From Rhodanobacter sp. B05 (GTDB lineage: Bacteria; Pseudomonadota; Gammaproteobacteria; Xanthomonadales; Rhodanobacteraceae): a stretch of DNA of 64,000 nucleotides. The stretch is from NCBI RefSeq assembly GCF_002001085.1, contig NZ_MUNU01000014.1, positions 62,001 through 126,000 on the forward strand, given 5' to 3'. Position numbers and translations under genes: made by a program. Positions 27,991-37,203 of this stretch are shown piece after piece (position 1 is the stretch's first letter; each line of letters begins with the position of its first letter). The notes under the pieces are model-generated. The model was not told where the DNA came from. It searched no databases and saw only the letters and a list, made by a program, of their open reading frames with translations.

Positions 27991-28064
27991 TGGAGGCCTA
28001 GGTCGGAATCGAACCGGCGTACGCGGATTTGCAGTCCGCTGCATGACCACTCTGCCACCAGGCC
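27991..28064 (-). tRNA. tRNA-Cys (anticodon GCA)
   Basis: Read on the minus strand it begins GGCCTGGTGGCAGAGTGG. The anticodon stem-loop is CGGACTGCAAATCCG with GCA. T arm CCGGTTCGATTCCGA, the acceptor closes as CTAGGCC with discriminator T, and CCA is encoded. 74 nt including CCA. Confidence 0.96.
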
Positions 28065-28103
28065 ATTGCTTGATGCATCGCGATCAGCATGATCGCAGAT
28101 TTC

Positions 28104-28132
28104 GAATAAAACAAAACCCCGGTGGGCCGAGG
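28104..28132 (-). terminator. terminator downstream of the first tRNA-Gly
   Basis: On the minus strand CCTCGG-CCCA-CCGGGG (one G-T wobble) is followed by TTTTGTTTTATTC. It sits between tRNA-Gly (ends 28147) and tRNA-Cys (starts 28064). The Gly and Cys genes may therefore be largely separate transcripts. Confidence 0.7.
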
Positions 28133-28146
28133 TTCTGCGCAAATCC

Positions 28147-28222
<76 letters not shown>

Positions 28223-28363
28223 ATCGGAGCCGCGAAGCATAGCAGACCAGGCGCTCTTGTGAACAGCCTGAGCGGCGCTGGTGCACCACTGTTCGACGCG
28301 TTTGCAAGCGGCTGGCGGCGGAAACGACAAGGCCCTGAACAAATCAGGGCCCTGGGTGCAATC

Positions 28364-28439
<76 letters not shown>

Positions 28440-28451
28440 ATCGGAGCCGCG

Positions 28452-28657
28452 CATTCTAATACGTGAATCAGTATCGTCAAGTCGCGATCCGACTCCCCCA
28501 TTTCTCCGTGATCCTCAAGTCTCACCGAGTGATCCATCGCGTCGTGACTCGATGATCCCTCGCACCCTGCCTCGCACACCGGAAAGCTGGCCCTCGCGGG
28601 ATTCTCGACCGGCGCCGGGCCAGTCGTGAGCACGGGGAGGTCGGCGTCTGCGGGCTC
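28452..28657. other. intergenic, no gene seen
   Basis: About 200 bp between tRNA-Gly copy 2 and the end of the STAND gene. It should contain the tRNA-Gly promoter on the minus strand. No repeat, att-like copy of the tRNA end, or open frame of note is visible. Confidence 0.4.
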
Positions 28658-31600
28658 CTAGTGCGATGCACGGCCGGCGGTGATCAAGGTGGTCACTTCA
28701 CGCATTTCCGCCAGTTGCTGCGCTTCTGTGGAAGCACCGGCAATCAGCGTGGCCGCTTCGTCCAGGGCTGTCTTGCGCCTCTCCCGGCCCTCGGCATCGG
28801 CCGCGCTGGAAATGGCGCTGACATACAGCGCATAGGCGTAGTCGTGACGAAACGTCATGCCCCGTGCACCGGCTTGCTGCTGCTGTTGATAGTACGCAAG
28901 CGCGGGTTGCAGGGCCTTTTGCGCTTCGTCGCCGCGACCTTGCATGGCTACCGCATCGGCGAGAACGGATCGGGCCCTGGACTCCTTGATCTGCGGGTCG
29001 GCTTCCGATGTCTTGTTCGGTGGAACCGCCAGCCACTGGCGCGCCAACGCTTCAGCTTGCCGGTACCGGCCGAGCCGGATAGACGCCGTGGCTGCGGTCT
29101 GAAGATCGCCATTCAACATGTTGCCCCGCAAATTGGAGGCGCCCACATCACCGGCCGGAATCCCGACTGACTCGACGCGAGCGATCACGGCTGTCGCATC
29201 CGTCAGGGCGGCCTGTGACGCGCCTTCGGTCAGTTGCACGGCACCGCCTATACCCTGCTCCGGCCTGACCAGAAGCTGACGCTTCGGGTCTTGTGGCGCG
29301 AGTTGGGCAGCGAGTTCGCCGGTGTCGCGCGCGAAGGCCTTCAGCGACTGCGCGGCCGCGGCCGTATCGCCGGTCTGCGCTTGCCAATTCGCGAGCTGGA
29401 TCCATCGAAACCACAGTACCGGGCCAAGACTGGAAGGCCGGCGCGGATCCCGCTCCAGCGCCAGCAGCGAATGCATCGTGGCGATTGCCTGCGCCACCTG
29501 GCCGCGTTCAAACTGCAGATCGGCGACCTCTCCCAGGCCCAGTGCCCAGCGGCTCCAGGAACCCAGATCGGAAGGATTGAAGCGCACCTCGTCCTCGCCC
29601 GCCCGCGCCGCCTTGTTCGCATAGTCCGCGGCGGCGGCATCGTCGTGCTGTCGTTGCGCGAGGGTTCCGAGCAATTCCGCGGCCCAGGAACGGTCGGACA
29701 GCGAGTGCAGGTCGCCGGGGCGGCGCGCCAGGATCTTCTCGGCCAGTTCGTACACCTGCTGTTCCAGCTTTTTCGCCTCGGCGATCCGGCCGAGCGACAA
29801 CAGGTGGCGCGCCTCGGAATCAGCAGCATCGGCATAGGACGAGGCAGCATTCAGATCCGACAGATCCAGCGCACCGAGGCCCTCCAGAACTTTGCGCGCC
29901 TCGTTGGAGGTGGCCACCGCCGTTTCCTGTGGCTGGGTGAAAGTGAGATAGTTCAGGGTATCCGCGTAGGCTTGCCTGACCCGCCGCGAAGGGCCTGACG
30001 TGTAGGCCAGCGGCCGCAAAAGGTCAGCCGCCTGTCGCAACTCGGCGGCAGTGCCGCGCCCGCCACCGCTGGTCCCGACGATGCTGCTGCCTTCACTGAG
30101 CAAGGTCAGGGCAAGGCCATACGTGACCGCTTCGCTGCGGTCTCCCGAGGCGCGGAGTTTTTCAAATACGGACTGGGCTGCGCCGAAACTCCTGTAAGCG
30201 GCATCCACATTGCCGCTCGCCTGCAGCGCCGCGCCTTCGCGTACCAGCGCCATCGCGCGGTTGATATGTGTTTGTGGTGTGGCCAGTTCCGCCGGCAAGC
30301 TGTCGTAGTAACCGACCGTCATGTGCGCGAGCTTGCCCAGGGTTTCCAGCCGGCCGGTGGGCGCCAGTTCATTGTAGAAATCCTCGATCAGAAAGCTGAC
30401 CAGCTTCTCGGCATCGCTGCGCGACTTCTGCGCTTCGGCTTCGGCTGCGCGTGCACGGTGCATGGCAATCCAGCCGAATGCCGCGCCGGCGACCGCAACG
30501 AGCATCAGCACCGCACAGACGCCCGCGACCATGCGCGCGCGCAGCAGCGCACGGTGCGTCGCTGCCTCGCGCTCCTGTTGCATAGCGAGCTGACGTTGCG
30601 TGGCATCGCGCGCTTCGCGCTCCTGGCGCAGGTTGCGACTGGCAACGACGACGCTGCAAAGCACGTCGTGGGTCAGCTCCACGCGGCGCATGTCGAGGCG
30701 TTCCTCGATGCGCAGCAGGCGCCGGTTGACCAGGGTTGCCAGCGTGTCCGGCGTGGCGCCTGCCGCCGCGAGCGCCTTGATCACGCGCTCTTCGGCCAGA
30801 CTCTCGCGGTAGCCGGATTCGGTGAGCAGCTCATCCTCGATCACGCGGCGCACGCCGTCCGGCTGGTCGGCCAGTGCACGTTCGTAGAACTCGCTCAGGA
30901 TCGTGTCGCGCGAACCTGCCAGCAGATCGGCTGAAATTTCCCCGCGGCCCTGCGTCTGGCGCACGGTATTGAGTTCGCGGCAAACCAGACTCAGCAGCGA
31001 CGGTTCGATTTCCGCATTGCCGAGTTCCGAACCGCCGGCGACGAAGCGCACGATCGACTCGGCCACTTCGTGCGATACGAGGCGCCCCCCGGGGTTGACC
31101 ACCGCGCTCAAGGCCTGCGCGCCGTTCATCCGTGCGAGGCGCATGCGGTTCTGGGTGATCGACGGCATGATTGTCTTCACGCCTTCGAGGTGCGCGAGAT
31201 AGTCCTCGCGCAGTGCAATCAGGATGCGATAGTCGGCGCGCGCGAAATCAAACTGTTCGGCGGCCTCGTCGTCCTGCTCCAGCCGCTGCTCCAGTACCGC
31301 TGGCGGCCGGTTTTCGACGAGGTCGGCAAGATCTTCAAGGAACTGCTTTGCGCGCAGGCGGCCGGCATCGTCGGCCTGGCCCAAGGTGAAAATCTCCTCG
31401 AACTGGTCGAAGATCAGCAGCGGCATCAATACGCCACCGTCGGCATTGCGCAACAGGTCGCCGCGATGGTGCAGGAACTCCCACAGCGATTCACCCTCGA
31501 TCGCGCTGCCCGGTCGCGTCCAGTAGCCGGCCTCAGACGTGGCGCGGAAAATGGCCTGCTTGATCTGCTCGGAGGGCACCGGGGATTCGGCGGCGTAATC

Positions 31601-31864
31601 GATGCGCACGTAGACCGGGCAATAACCTTCCCCGCGCAACCGCGGCACCAGGCCGGCGCGCAGCAACGAGGTCTTGCCGAGACCGGATTGGCCGAACAGC
31701 ACCGTCAGCAGCTTGCGCTGCACGCGGCGCGCCAATTCACCGGTTTCCTCGTCGCGGCCATGAAAATAGGCGCGGGTTTCCTCGGCATAGGAGAACAGAC
31801 CCAGCCACGGATTTTCCGGGTCGATCGTCACGGCATCGGGGGATCTGGCGTGGGGCGCGTTCAT
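28658..31864 (-). CDS. nSTAND-type NTPase with membrane helix and helical-repeat C-terminus
   Basis: 1068 residues from ATG 31864, which overlaps the stop of the SIR2-TIR gene (ATGA). The N-terminus NPWLGLFSYAEETRAYFHGRDEE leads into a STAND P-loop, GQSGLGKTS (58-66), with Walker B LLIFDQFEEIF (149-159). The STAND winged-helix end signature VELTHDVL is at about 395-402. A coiled coil (411-440) and one membrane helix follow (RMVAGVCAVLMLVAVAGAAFGWIA, about 444-467). Residues 470-1068 are Ala-rich helical repeats of TPR character (EAVTYGLALTLLSEGS, SRSVLADAVAMQGRGDEAQKALQ). STAND proteins sense a ligand with the C-terminus and oligomerise on nucleotide exchange. With a TIR protein beside it, it fits a defence sensor, by inference. 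Confidence 0.85.
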   Translation of the reverse strand: MNAPHARSPDAVTIDPENPWLGLFSYAEETRAYFHGRDEETGELARRVQRKLLTVLFGQSGLGKTSLLRAGLVPRLRGEGYCPVYVRIDYAAESPVPSEQIKQAIFRATSEAGYWTRPGSAIEGESLWEFLHHRGDLLRNADGGVLMPLLIFDQFEEIFTLGQADDAGRLRAKQFLEDLADLVENRPPAVLEQRLEQDDEAAEQFDFARADYRILIALREDYLAHLEGVKTIMPSITQNRMRLARMNGAQALSAVVNPGGRLVSHEVAESIVRFVAGGSELGNAEIEPSLLSLVCRELNTVRQTQGRGEISADLLAGSRDTILSEFYERALADQPDGVRRVIEDELLTESGYRESLAEERVIKALAAAGATPDTLATLVNRRLLRIEERLDMRRVELTHDVLCSVVVASRNLRQEREARDATQRQLAMQQEREAATHRALLRARMVAGVCAVLMLVAVAGAAFGWIAMHRARAAEAEAQKSRSDAEKLVSFLIEDFYNELAPTGRLETLGKLAHMTVGYYDSLPAELATPQTHINRAMALVREGAALQASGNVDAAYRSFGAAQSVFEKLRASGDRSEAVTYGLALTLLSEGSSIVGTSGGGRGTAAELRQAADLLRPLAYTSGPSRRVRQAYADTLNYLTFTQPQETAVATSNEARKVLEGLGALDLSDLNAASSYADAADSEARHLLSLGRIAEAKKLEQQVYELAEKILARRPGDLHSLSDRSWAAELLGTLAQRQHDDAAAADYANKAARAGEDEVRFNPSDLGSWSRWALGLGEVADLQFERGQVAQAIATMHSLLALERDPRRPSSLGPVLWFRWIQLANWQAQTGDTAAAAQSLKAFARDTGELAAQLAPQDPKRQLLVRPEQGIGGAVQLTEGASQAALTDATAVIARVESVGIPAGDVGASNLRGNMLNGDLQTAATASIRLGRYRQAEALARQWLAVPPNKTSEADPQIKESRARSVLADAVAMQGRGDEAQKALQPALAYYQQQQQAGARGMTFRHDYAYALYVSAISSAADAEGRERRKTALDEAATLIAGASTEAQQLAEMREVTTLITAGRASH

Positions 31865-33249
31865 GCCTGTCTCCCGCTGAACAGGTCGTGCAGCCGACGC
31901 AGGAACTCCGGCGGCGGTTCGCCATTGGGCATGCGCAGGATATGCAAGGCCTTGAATTGTTCCGGCACCAGCGCGTCGGACTCGCGCGTTTCGTCGATGC
32001 AGACCGGCAGGATGAACACGGCGCCCTCGGCGATGTTGCGTGCGCGATCGACCGCATAGCTCCATTCGCGACGGAAATAGGCCTCCTGACGACGCTGGGT
32101 CGACGCCGAGATGACCGGCACGAAAAAGCTGCAGCGTGCGATATTGGCGCGGATCTTTCGGTCGTAGTCGTCGCCGCCCTCAAGCCGGTCGAGGTCGAAC
32201 CAGGTGGTGAATCCGGCGGTGTCCAGCGCGGCCTTGAGGTGCTGCACGGCCGGCAGGTCTTCGCGTGCGTAGCTGATGAAGATCGCGTTCTCCGGCATCT
32301 CGCGCGCCGGCGCCAGGAAGCGCTGCGGAGCACTGCCACCGTTGGAGATCATTACCGGTCGCTGGCGCTTCGACCAGCGTGCGTGCAACTCGGCCACGAA
32401 GGCCTCGGCGCCGCCGTAGACACGCGTGCGCACGCTGACCTGCTGCAGGAATGCCACCAGCCGCGCGTCCTGCAAGGTATGGTCGTCGGCGAACACCTCG
32501 CTGACATCGCGCGGATCGGACAGTCGCCTGCGCTTGGCCATGCGCAGGAAAAGCCGCGCCAGCCAGTTTGAGAAATCGCTGCCGATCAGCAGCAGGTGAT
32601 TGTGTTCGAGTTCGTGAAAGAGCTTTTCCGGCGTGAGATGCTCGGACTGCAGCGCACAGATGAACTCGAGCATGTCCTCGTCGGAAACCACGTAGGTCGG
32701 CGAGGCGGAGAGTCGACCGAACAGGTGATAGACCACCGTGCGTTGCAGCTGGCTGCGTTCGGCCGGCAGGTCCGTGACGCGGTTTGGCGCATAGGCGATC
32801 ACTTCGGTCGCCGGCTGGCCGCCATGGCGTTCGAGATTGACCGCGTTTTCGAGCAGCGGGTCGAAGGTGGTGGTGACGAACAGGTCGAAATCGGTGATCT
32901 GCGCCAATTGCCGCAGCGCCAGCGGCGGCTCGAAATCCACTTCGCGCATGATCGAGCGCAAGCGTGTATAGGCTTCCTCGCGGCGACCGTGCTGGCCAAG
33001 GAAGCAGCACATCACGTCGTTTAGCGTAAGCGGCCGCGGCAGCCCGGCGACGTCCACCGACAGCCGCAACGCCAGTTTCTCCGCCAGCCAGTCGTACAGC
33101 GGCCGCGGCCCGCTGTCGGTGCGCACGTGCAGCAGATCCGGCCCGATGATCGGGATGACCCGGCGCTCCTCGATGTAATTGAGCAGATCGTCCCAGGCGT
33201 CTTCATCGAACGCCTGTGACGCGTCGGCCGCAGCAGCAAGCGCCGTCAT
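31861..33249 (-). CDS. SIR2-like and TIR two-domain protein
   Basis: 462 residues from ATG 33249 (GGGGAA 8 nt upstream). Residues about 28-290 are SIR2-like: VIPIIGPDLL, TDFDLFVTTTFDPLLENAV, TVVYHLFGRLSASPTYVVSDEDM, HLLLIGSDFSNWLARLF. The usual TTN(Y/F)D Asn is Thr (T128) and the usual HG His is Phe (F177), so NADase activity of this domain is doubtful. Residues about 320-460 are a TIR domain: AIFISYARED, WFDLDRLEGGDDYDRKI, CSFFVPVISAS and FRREWSYAV, with the expected catalytic Glu (E395). TIR domains can cleave NAD or make cyclic ADP-ribose signals. Domains are seen; the anti-phage role is inferred from the STAND partner. Confidence 0.85.
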   Translation of the reverse strand: MTALAAAADASQAFDEDAWDDLLNYIEERRVIPIIGPDLLHVRTDSGPRPLYDWLAEKLALRLSVDVAGLPRPLTLNDVMCCFLGQHGRREEAYTRLRSIMREVDFEPPLALRQLAQITDFDLFVTTTFDPLLENAVNLERHGGQPATEVIAYAPNRVTDLPAERSQLQRTVVYHLFGRLSASPTYVVSDEDMLEFICALQSEHLTPEKLFHELEHNHLLLIGSDFSNWLARLFLRMAKRRRLSDPRDVSEVFADDHTLQDARLVAFLQQVSVRTRVYGGAEAFVAELHARWSKRQRPVMISNGGSAPQRFLAPAREMPENAIFISYAREDLPAVQHLKAALDTAGFTTWFDLDRLEGGDDYDRKIRANIARCSFFVPVISASTQRRQEAYFRREWSYAVDRARNIAEGAVFILPVCIDETRESDALVPEQFKALHILRMPNGEPPPEFLRRLHDLFSGRQA

Positions 33250-33659
33250 GGCGTCGCTTCCCCGAGACAACGTTGCCACGCCTGCCCAATCGAGTCGATC
33301 AGGCAATCCAGGTCAAAGCACGCGGAAACGTCCAAGCGCCGCCCCCAAGCCAGAAATCGCGATTGGCCATGCCAACCGACGATCAACCAGGACCTGATGG
33401 TCGCGCTTCTGCACGCGGCCTCAACGCCGTGCGGGATCGCTTCGGATCGCCGCCGCCCGTCCCTTGGCCGGAATCTCGCAGAGAGGATCGAACCTCCGTC
33501 GCAGTGGTCAGCACGGCAGCCTGGCTGCAACTGCCCGGTAAAACTGCCGTCCGAATGCCCGTCTGCCCCTCTGTGGCGGAGAAGTCTATCAGGAATCCCG
33601 GGCGCGACGGACAGGCAGGGGCAGCGACATCAGGTGGCGCCGGGCCGCTCCGACGGCTT
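33250..33659. other. intergenic between pgsA and the SIR2-TIR gene
   Basis: About 410 bp. A minus-strand frame (33246-33530) ends in a TGA that overlaps the SIR2-TIR ATG by 4 bp, but its residues look random and it has no good start. It may contain the cassette promoter. No inverted repeat, tRNA fragment or transposase remnant is visible, so the insertion mechanism of the cassette stays unknown. Confidence 0.4.
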
Positions 33660-34271
33660 TCAGGCGTCGCCACCGGTTCCGGGGGTTTTCGGGGTGTCGC
33701 CACGCAACATCGGCCACGCTGCCCGCAGGTAGTACAGGCCCGACCAGATGGTGAGAATGCCCGCGATCACGAGCAGGCCCTCGCCGATGTGATACAGGCG
33801 CAGCGCAGCAGCCTCCTTTTCATGCTGCACGATCAGCACCACCAGGGCGACCATCTGCATCACGGTCTTGAGCTTGCCCACGAAGGCGACCTTGACGGTG
33901 GCGCTCATGCCGATTTCGGCCATCCATTCGCGCAACGCCGACACGCTGATTTCGCGGCCCACGATCACCGCCGCGGTGACCGCCATCAGGATCCCGGACC
34001 AGCCGGCGCTTGGGTGAGACTGCACCAGCAGGAACAGCGTCACCGCCACCATCAGCTTGTCGGCGACCGGATCGAGGAAGGCGCCGAACGCCGAGGTCAA
34101 ATTCATCCGCCGCGCCAGGTAGCCATCCAGCCAGTCGGTCACGGCCGCCAGCACGAAGACGATCGCCGCGGTGATGTTGTGGCCGCGAAACGGCAGGTAG
34201 AAGACCACCACCATCACCGGCAACAGGGCAACGCGGAAAAGGGTCAGCCAGGTCGGCAGGTTGATGCGCAT
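33660..34271 (-). CDS. pgsA: CDP-diacylglycerol-glycerol-3-phosphate 3-phosphatidyltransferase
   Basis: 203 residues from ATG 34271 (MRINLPTWLTLFRVALL). The CDP-alcohol phosphotransferase motif is complete: DWLDGYLARR, FGAFLDPVADK (D-G-x2-A-R-x8-G-x3-D-x3-D). Four to six membrane helices. It makes phosphatidylglycerophosphate in the inner membrane. It follows uvrC, as in E. coli, where tRNA genes glyW, cysT and leuZ come next; here a defence-like cassette intervenes. Confidence 0.95.
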   Translation of the reverse strand: MRINLPTWLTLFRVALLPVMVVVFYLPFRGHNITAAIVFVLAAVTDWLDGYLARRMNLTSAFGAFLDPVADKLMVAVTLFLLVQSHPSAGWSGILMAVTAAVIVGREISVSALREWMAEIGMSATVKVAFVGKLKTVMQMVALVVLIVQHEKEAAALRLYHIGEGLLVIAGILTIWSGLYYLRAAWPMLRGDTPKTPGTGGDA

Positions 34272-34343
34272 GATTCGTTCCGATGATTTGCTGCAGTTTC
34301 GCACGTTGACGCGGCGCCGCCACCCGCTGTCGCCCGCCAGTGT

Positions 34344-36170
34344 TCAGCCATGCAGGCTGGAATAGATGCGCTCGGCGAGGCCGCGATCGATGCCCTTCAC
34401 CTGCATCAACTCCTCGACGCCTGCGGCTTCCACGCCCTGCATGCCGCCAAAGGCCTTGAGCAGGGCCGAACGGCGACGTGCGCCGATGCCGGGAACATCT
34501 TCCAGCACGCTGCGCTCGCGGGACTTTTCGCGCCGCTTGCGATGGCCGCTGATGGCGAAACGATGCGCCTCGTCGCGTACCGCCGCGACCAGGTGCAGGG
34601 CGGGCGATGACGAGCCCGGGTGCAGCTCGCGCCCGGAGTCCGCCAGCACCAGGGTTTCCTCGCCGGCCCGTCGGCCGGGCCCCTTGGCCACACCGACCAC
34701 CTCGATGCCCTCGACGCCCAGCTCGCGCAATACATCCATGGCCTGCGCCACCTGGCCGCCGCCACCGTCGATCAGCAGCACATCCGGGCGTGCGCCCTCC
34801 CCCTCGGCGAGCTTGCGGAAGCGCCTGTTCAGCGCCTGGTGCATGGCCGCATAATCGTCGCCCGGGGTGATGCCGGCGATATTGAAACGGCGGTAGTGGG
34901 ACTTTTCCGGCCCTTCCGGCCCGAACACCACGCACGAGGCGACCGTCAGCTCGCCCATCGTGTGGCTGATGTCGAAGCACTCGATGCGACGTGGCACCGT
35001 CACCAGCCCCAGCACTTTCTGCAGGTCGTCGAAGCGGTTGCCCAGGGTCTGCCGGCTGGCCAGCCGCGCCGTCAGCGAAGCCTGCGCGTTGCGCTCGGCC
35101 ATCTGCAGGAATTGCGCACGGTCGCCGCGCACGCTCGACTTCAACTCCACCGTGTGCCCGGCGTGCTGGCAGAGCAGTTCGGCGAGGATGTCCTGGTCGG
35201 CCAGCGCCTCGCCCAGGATCAACTCGCGCGGCACCGGGCGGTCGAGGTAGTACTGCGCGATGAACTGCACCAACACGTCTGCCGGTTCGGCATCCAGCGG
35301 CAGTCGCGGGAAGAAGTCGCGGGTGCCCAGGCTGATCCCGTTGCGGAAGAACAGCACGCTGACGCAGGCCATGCCCGCCTCGATGCGGCAGGCGATCACG
35401 TCCATGTCGGCACTGGCACCCTGCACGTGATGTTGCGCCTGCAGCTGGCGCAGTGCGGCGACCTGGTCGCGCAGCTTCGCGGCGCGCTCGAACTGCAGCG
35501 CCTTGCTGGCCTGCTCCATCGCCTCGGCCAGCTCGTCGATCACCGCATTGCTGCGTCCCTCCAGAAACATCTCGGCGTGGCGCACGTCGCTGCGGTAATC
35601 GTCCACGCTGATCAGGCCCACGCAAGGCGCCGTGCAGCGGCCGATCTGGTGCTGCAGGCAGGGCCGGGTGCGGTTGCGGAAGTAGCTGTCCTCGCACTGG
35701 CGCACCTTGAACAGCTTCTGCATCAGGCTGAGGCTCTCGCGCACGGCGTAGGTGCTCGGATACGGTCCGAAATATCGTCCCGGCAGGTTCCTCGCGCCAC
35801 GATGGAAAGCCAGCCGCGGGTAGTCCTCGCCGCCGGACAGGTAGATGTACGGGTAGCTCTTGTCGTCGCGCAGCAGGATGTTATAGCGCGGCTTCAGCGA
35901 CTTGATCAGCTGCGATTCCAGCAACAGCGCCTCGCCCTCGGTGCGCGTCACGGTGATCTCGACGCGGGCGATCTGCGCCACCATCGCCGCAATGCGCGGC
36001 TCCATCCGCGGCTTCAGGAAATAGCTGCCAACGCGTTTCTTGAGGTTACCGGCCTTGCCCACGTACAGCAGGTCGCCGGCCATGTCGAAGTGACGATAGA
36101 CGCCGGGCGAAGTGGTCAGCGTGCGGACGAAGGCCTTGCCGTCGAAGGGTGGCGGTTGCGCAGGTTGCAT
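34344..36170 (-). CDS. uvrC: excinuclease ABC subunit C
   Basis: 608 residues. The N-terminal GIY-YIG nuclease (PGVYRHFDMAGDLLYVGKAGNLKKRV) makes the 3' incision. A Cys-containing region (CLQHQIGRCTAPCVG), the UVR motif (ALQFERAAKLRDQVAAL), the RNase H-like 5' nuclease (ECFDISHTMGE, LLIDGGGGQ) and a double helix-hairpin-helix C-terminus (LEDVPGIGARRRSALLKAFGG) follow. It cuts both sides of lesions with UvrAB. pgsA follows after 72 bp. Confidence 0.97.
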   Translation of the reverse strand: MQPAQPPPFDGKAFVRTLTTSPGVYRHFDMAGDLLYVGKAGNLKKRVGSYFLKPRMEPRIAAMVAQIARVEITVTRTEGEALLLESQLIKSLKPRYNILLRDDKSYPYIYLSGGEDYPRLAFHRGARNLPGRYFGPYPSTYAVRESLSLMQKLFKVRQCEDSYFRNRTRPCLQHQIGRCTAPCVGLISVDDYRSDVRHAEMFLEGRSNAVIDELAEAMEQASKALQFERAAKLRDQVAALRQLQAQHHVQGASADMDVIACRIEAGMACVSVLFFRNGISLGTRDFFPRLPLDAEPADVLVQFIAQYYLDRPVPRELILGEALADQDILAELLCQHAGHTVELKSSVRGDRAQFLQMAERNAQASLTARLASRQTLGNRFDDLQKVLGLVTVPRRIECFDISHTMGELTVASCVVFGPEGPEKSHYRRFNIAGITPGDDYAAMHQALNRRFRKLAEGEGARPDVLLIDGGGGQVAQAMDVLRELGVEGIEVVGVAKGPGRRAGEETLVLADSGRELHPGSSSPALHLVAAVRDEAHRFAISGHRKRREKSRERSVLEDVPGIGARRRSALLKAFGGMQGVEAAGVEELMQVKGIDRGLAERIYSSLHG

Positions 36171-36219
36171 GGGGCGATTCTAGATGGCAGCCCGCCCGAT
36201 ATGGTGGCTTAGAACTTGT

Positions 36220-36361
36220 GAAGAAAACCACATCCTGCGGTTTTCTTCTATCGCGAGTCCGGCACATGTCCGGACTCGCTCACGCGAATCAATCACTTGC
36301 GTGATCGACCCGCGTCCGGCCATCCATGGCCGGGCTTCGAGTTTGAAAAAATCACAAACTC
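36220..36361. repeat. array of five consecutive hairpins
   Basis: Five inverted repeats lie end to end in 142 bp: GAAGAAAACC/GGTTTTCTTC (36220-36248), GCGAGTCCGG/CCGGACTCGC (36253-36279), TCACGC/GCGTGA (36280-36304), CCGGCCA/TGGCCGG (36316-36333) and GAGTTTG/CAAACTC (36339-36361). All arms pair perfectly. The region sits between the 5' end of uvrC and the 3' end of kdsB. It could be a composite extragenic repeat (REP/BIME-like), a structured RNA, or the uvrC leader with the kdsB terminator. No open frame spans it. Confidence 0.8.
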
Positions 36362-37141
36362 TCAGTGCTGCGTGCGCAACCATTGCTCGGCACGTTCCAG
36401 ATCCGCCTCGGTATCGATGCCCGGTGGAAACGGCTCGGGCGTCAGGCGTACCGCGATGGCATGGCCGTGTTCGAGCACGCGCAGCTGTTCCAGCGACTCG
36501 GTCTGTTCCAGCGGCGTGCGCGACAGCCGCGCATAACGGCCGAGGAAACCGGCGCGATAGGCATAAATGCCGATGTGGCGCAGGAACGGCGTGCCGGATG
36601 GCAGCACCTGTCGGTCGACGGCGAAGGCATCGCGCGCCCAGGGCAAGGGCGCGCGACTGAAATACAAGGCTCGCCCGTTCGCCGCGCGCACCAGCTTCAC
36701 GACATTCGGATCGAACAACTCCTGCGCATCGATGATCGGCGTGGCGAGGGTGGCCATCGGAGCATCGTCGCCGGCCAGCGCCTGCGCCACCGCGCGAATG
36801 CCGGCTGCCGGCGCAAACGGCTCGTCGCCCTGCAGGTTCACCACGATACTGTCATCGGCCCAGCCGTAGTGCCGGGCACATTCGGCGAGGCGGTCGCTGC
36901 CCGAGGCGTGGTCGCCGCGGGTCATGCAGATGTCCACGCCGCGCTGTCCTGCCAACGCATCGGCGATGCGCTGATCGTCCACCGCCACCACCACCTGGGT
37001 GGCGCCGGCCTGCAGCGCACGCTGCGCCACCCGCACCACCATCGGCACGCCACCGATCTCGCGCAATGGCTTGGCCGGCAGCCGGGTGGAACCGTACCGG
37101 GCCGGAATCGCGACAATGAACGGTGGAACCGCGTGCGACAT
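36362..37141 (-). CDS. kdsB: 3-deoxy-manno-octulosonate cytidylyltransferase
   Basis: 259 residues from ATG 37141. The family start [18 protein letters not shown] (CTP-binding), then [25 protein letters not shown] and VNLQGDEPF, and [12 protein letters not shown]. It activates Kdo with CTP for lipopolysaccharide inner core synthesis. The gene stands downstream of aroA (62 bp). Its stop abuts the last hairpin of the array at 36339-36361, which may act as a terminator although no T-tract follows. Confidence 0.96.
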   Translation of the reverse strand: MSHAVPPFIVAIPARYGSTRLPAKPLREIGGVPMVVRVAQRALQAGATQVVVAVDDQRIADALAGQRGVDICMTRGDHASGSDRLAECARHYGWADDSIVVNLQGDEPFAPAAGIRAVAQALAGDDAPMATLATPIIDAQELFDPNVVKLVRAANGRALYFSRAPLPWARDAFAVDRQVLPSGTPFLRHIGIYAYRAGFLGRYARLSRTPLEQTESLEQLRVLEHGHAIAVRLTPEPFPPGIDTEADLERAEQWLRTQH

Positions 37142-37203
37142 CTTTGTTTCCTTGGCGGAGTGCGGGATCTGGCGGCCACGATACAACGAGCGCCGCAATC
37201 GGT

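Noticed and set aside
33246-33530. Minus-strand frame overlapping the SIR2-TIR start by ATGA, a possible third cassette gene
   Set aside because: The residues look random, there is no convincing start or ribosome binding site, and the 4-bp overlap may be chance.
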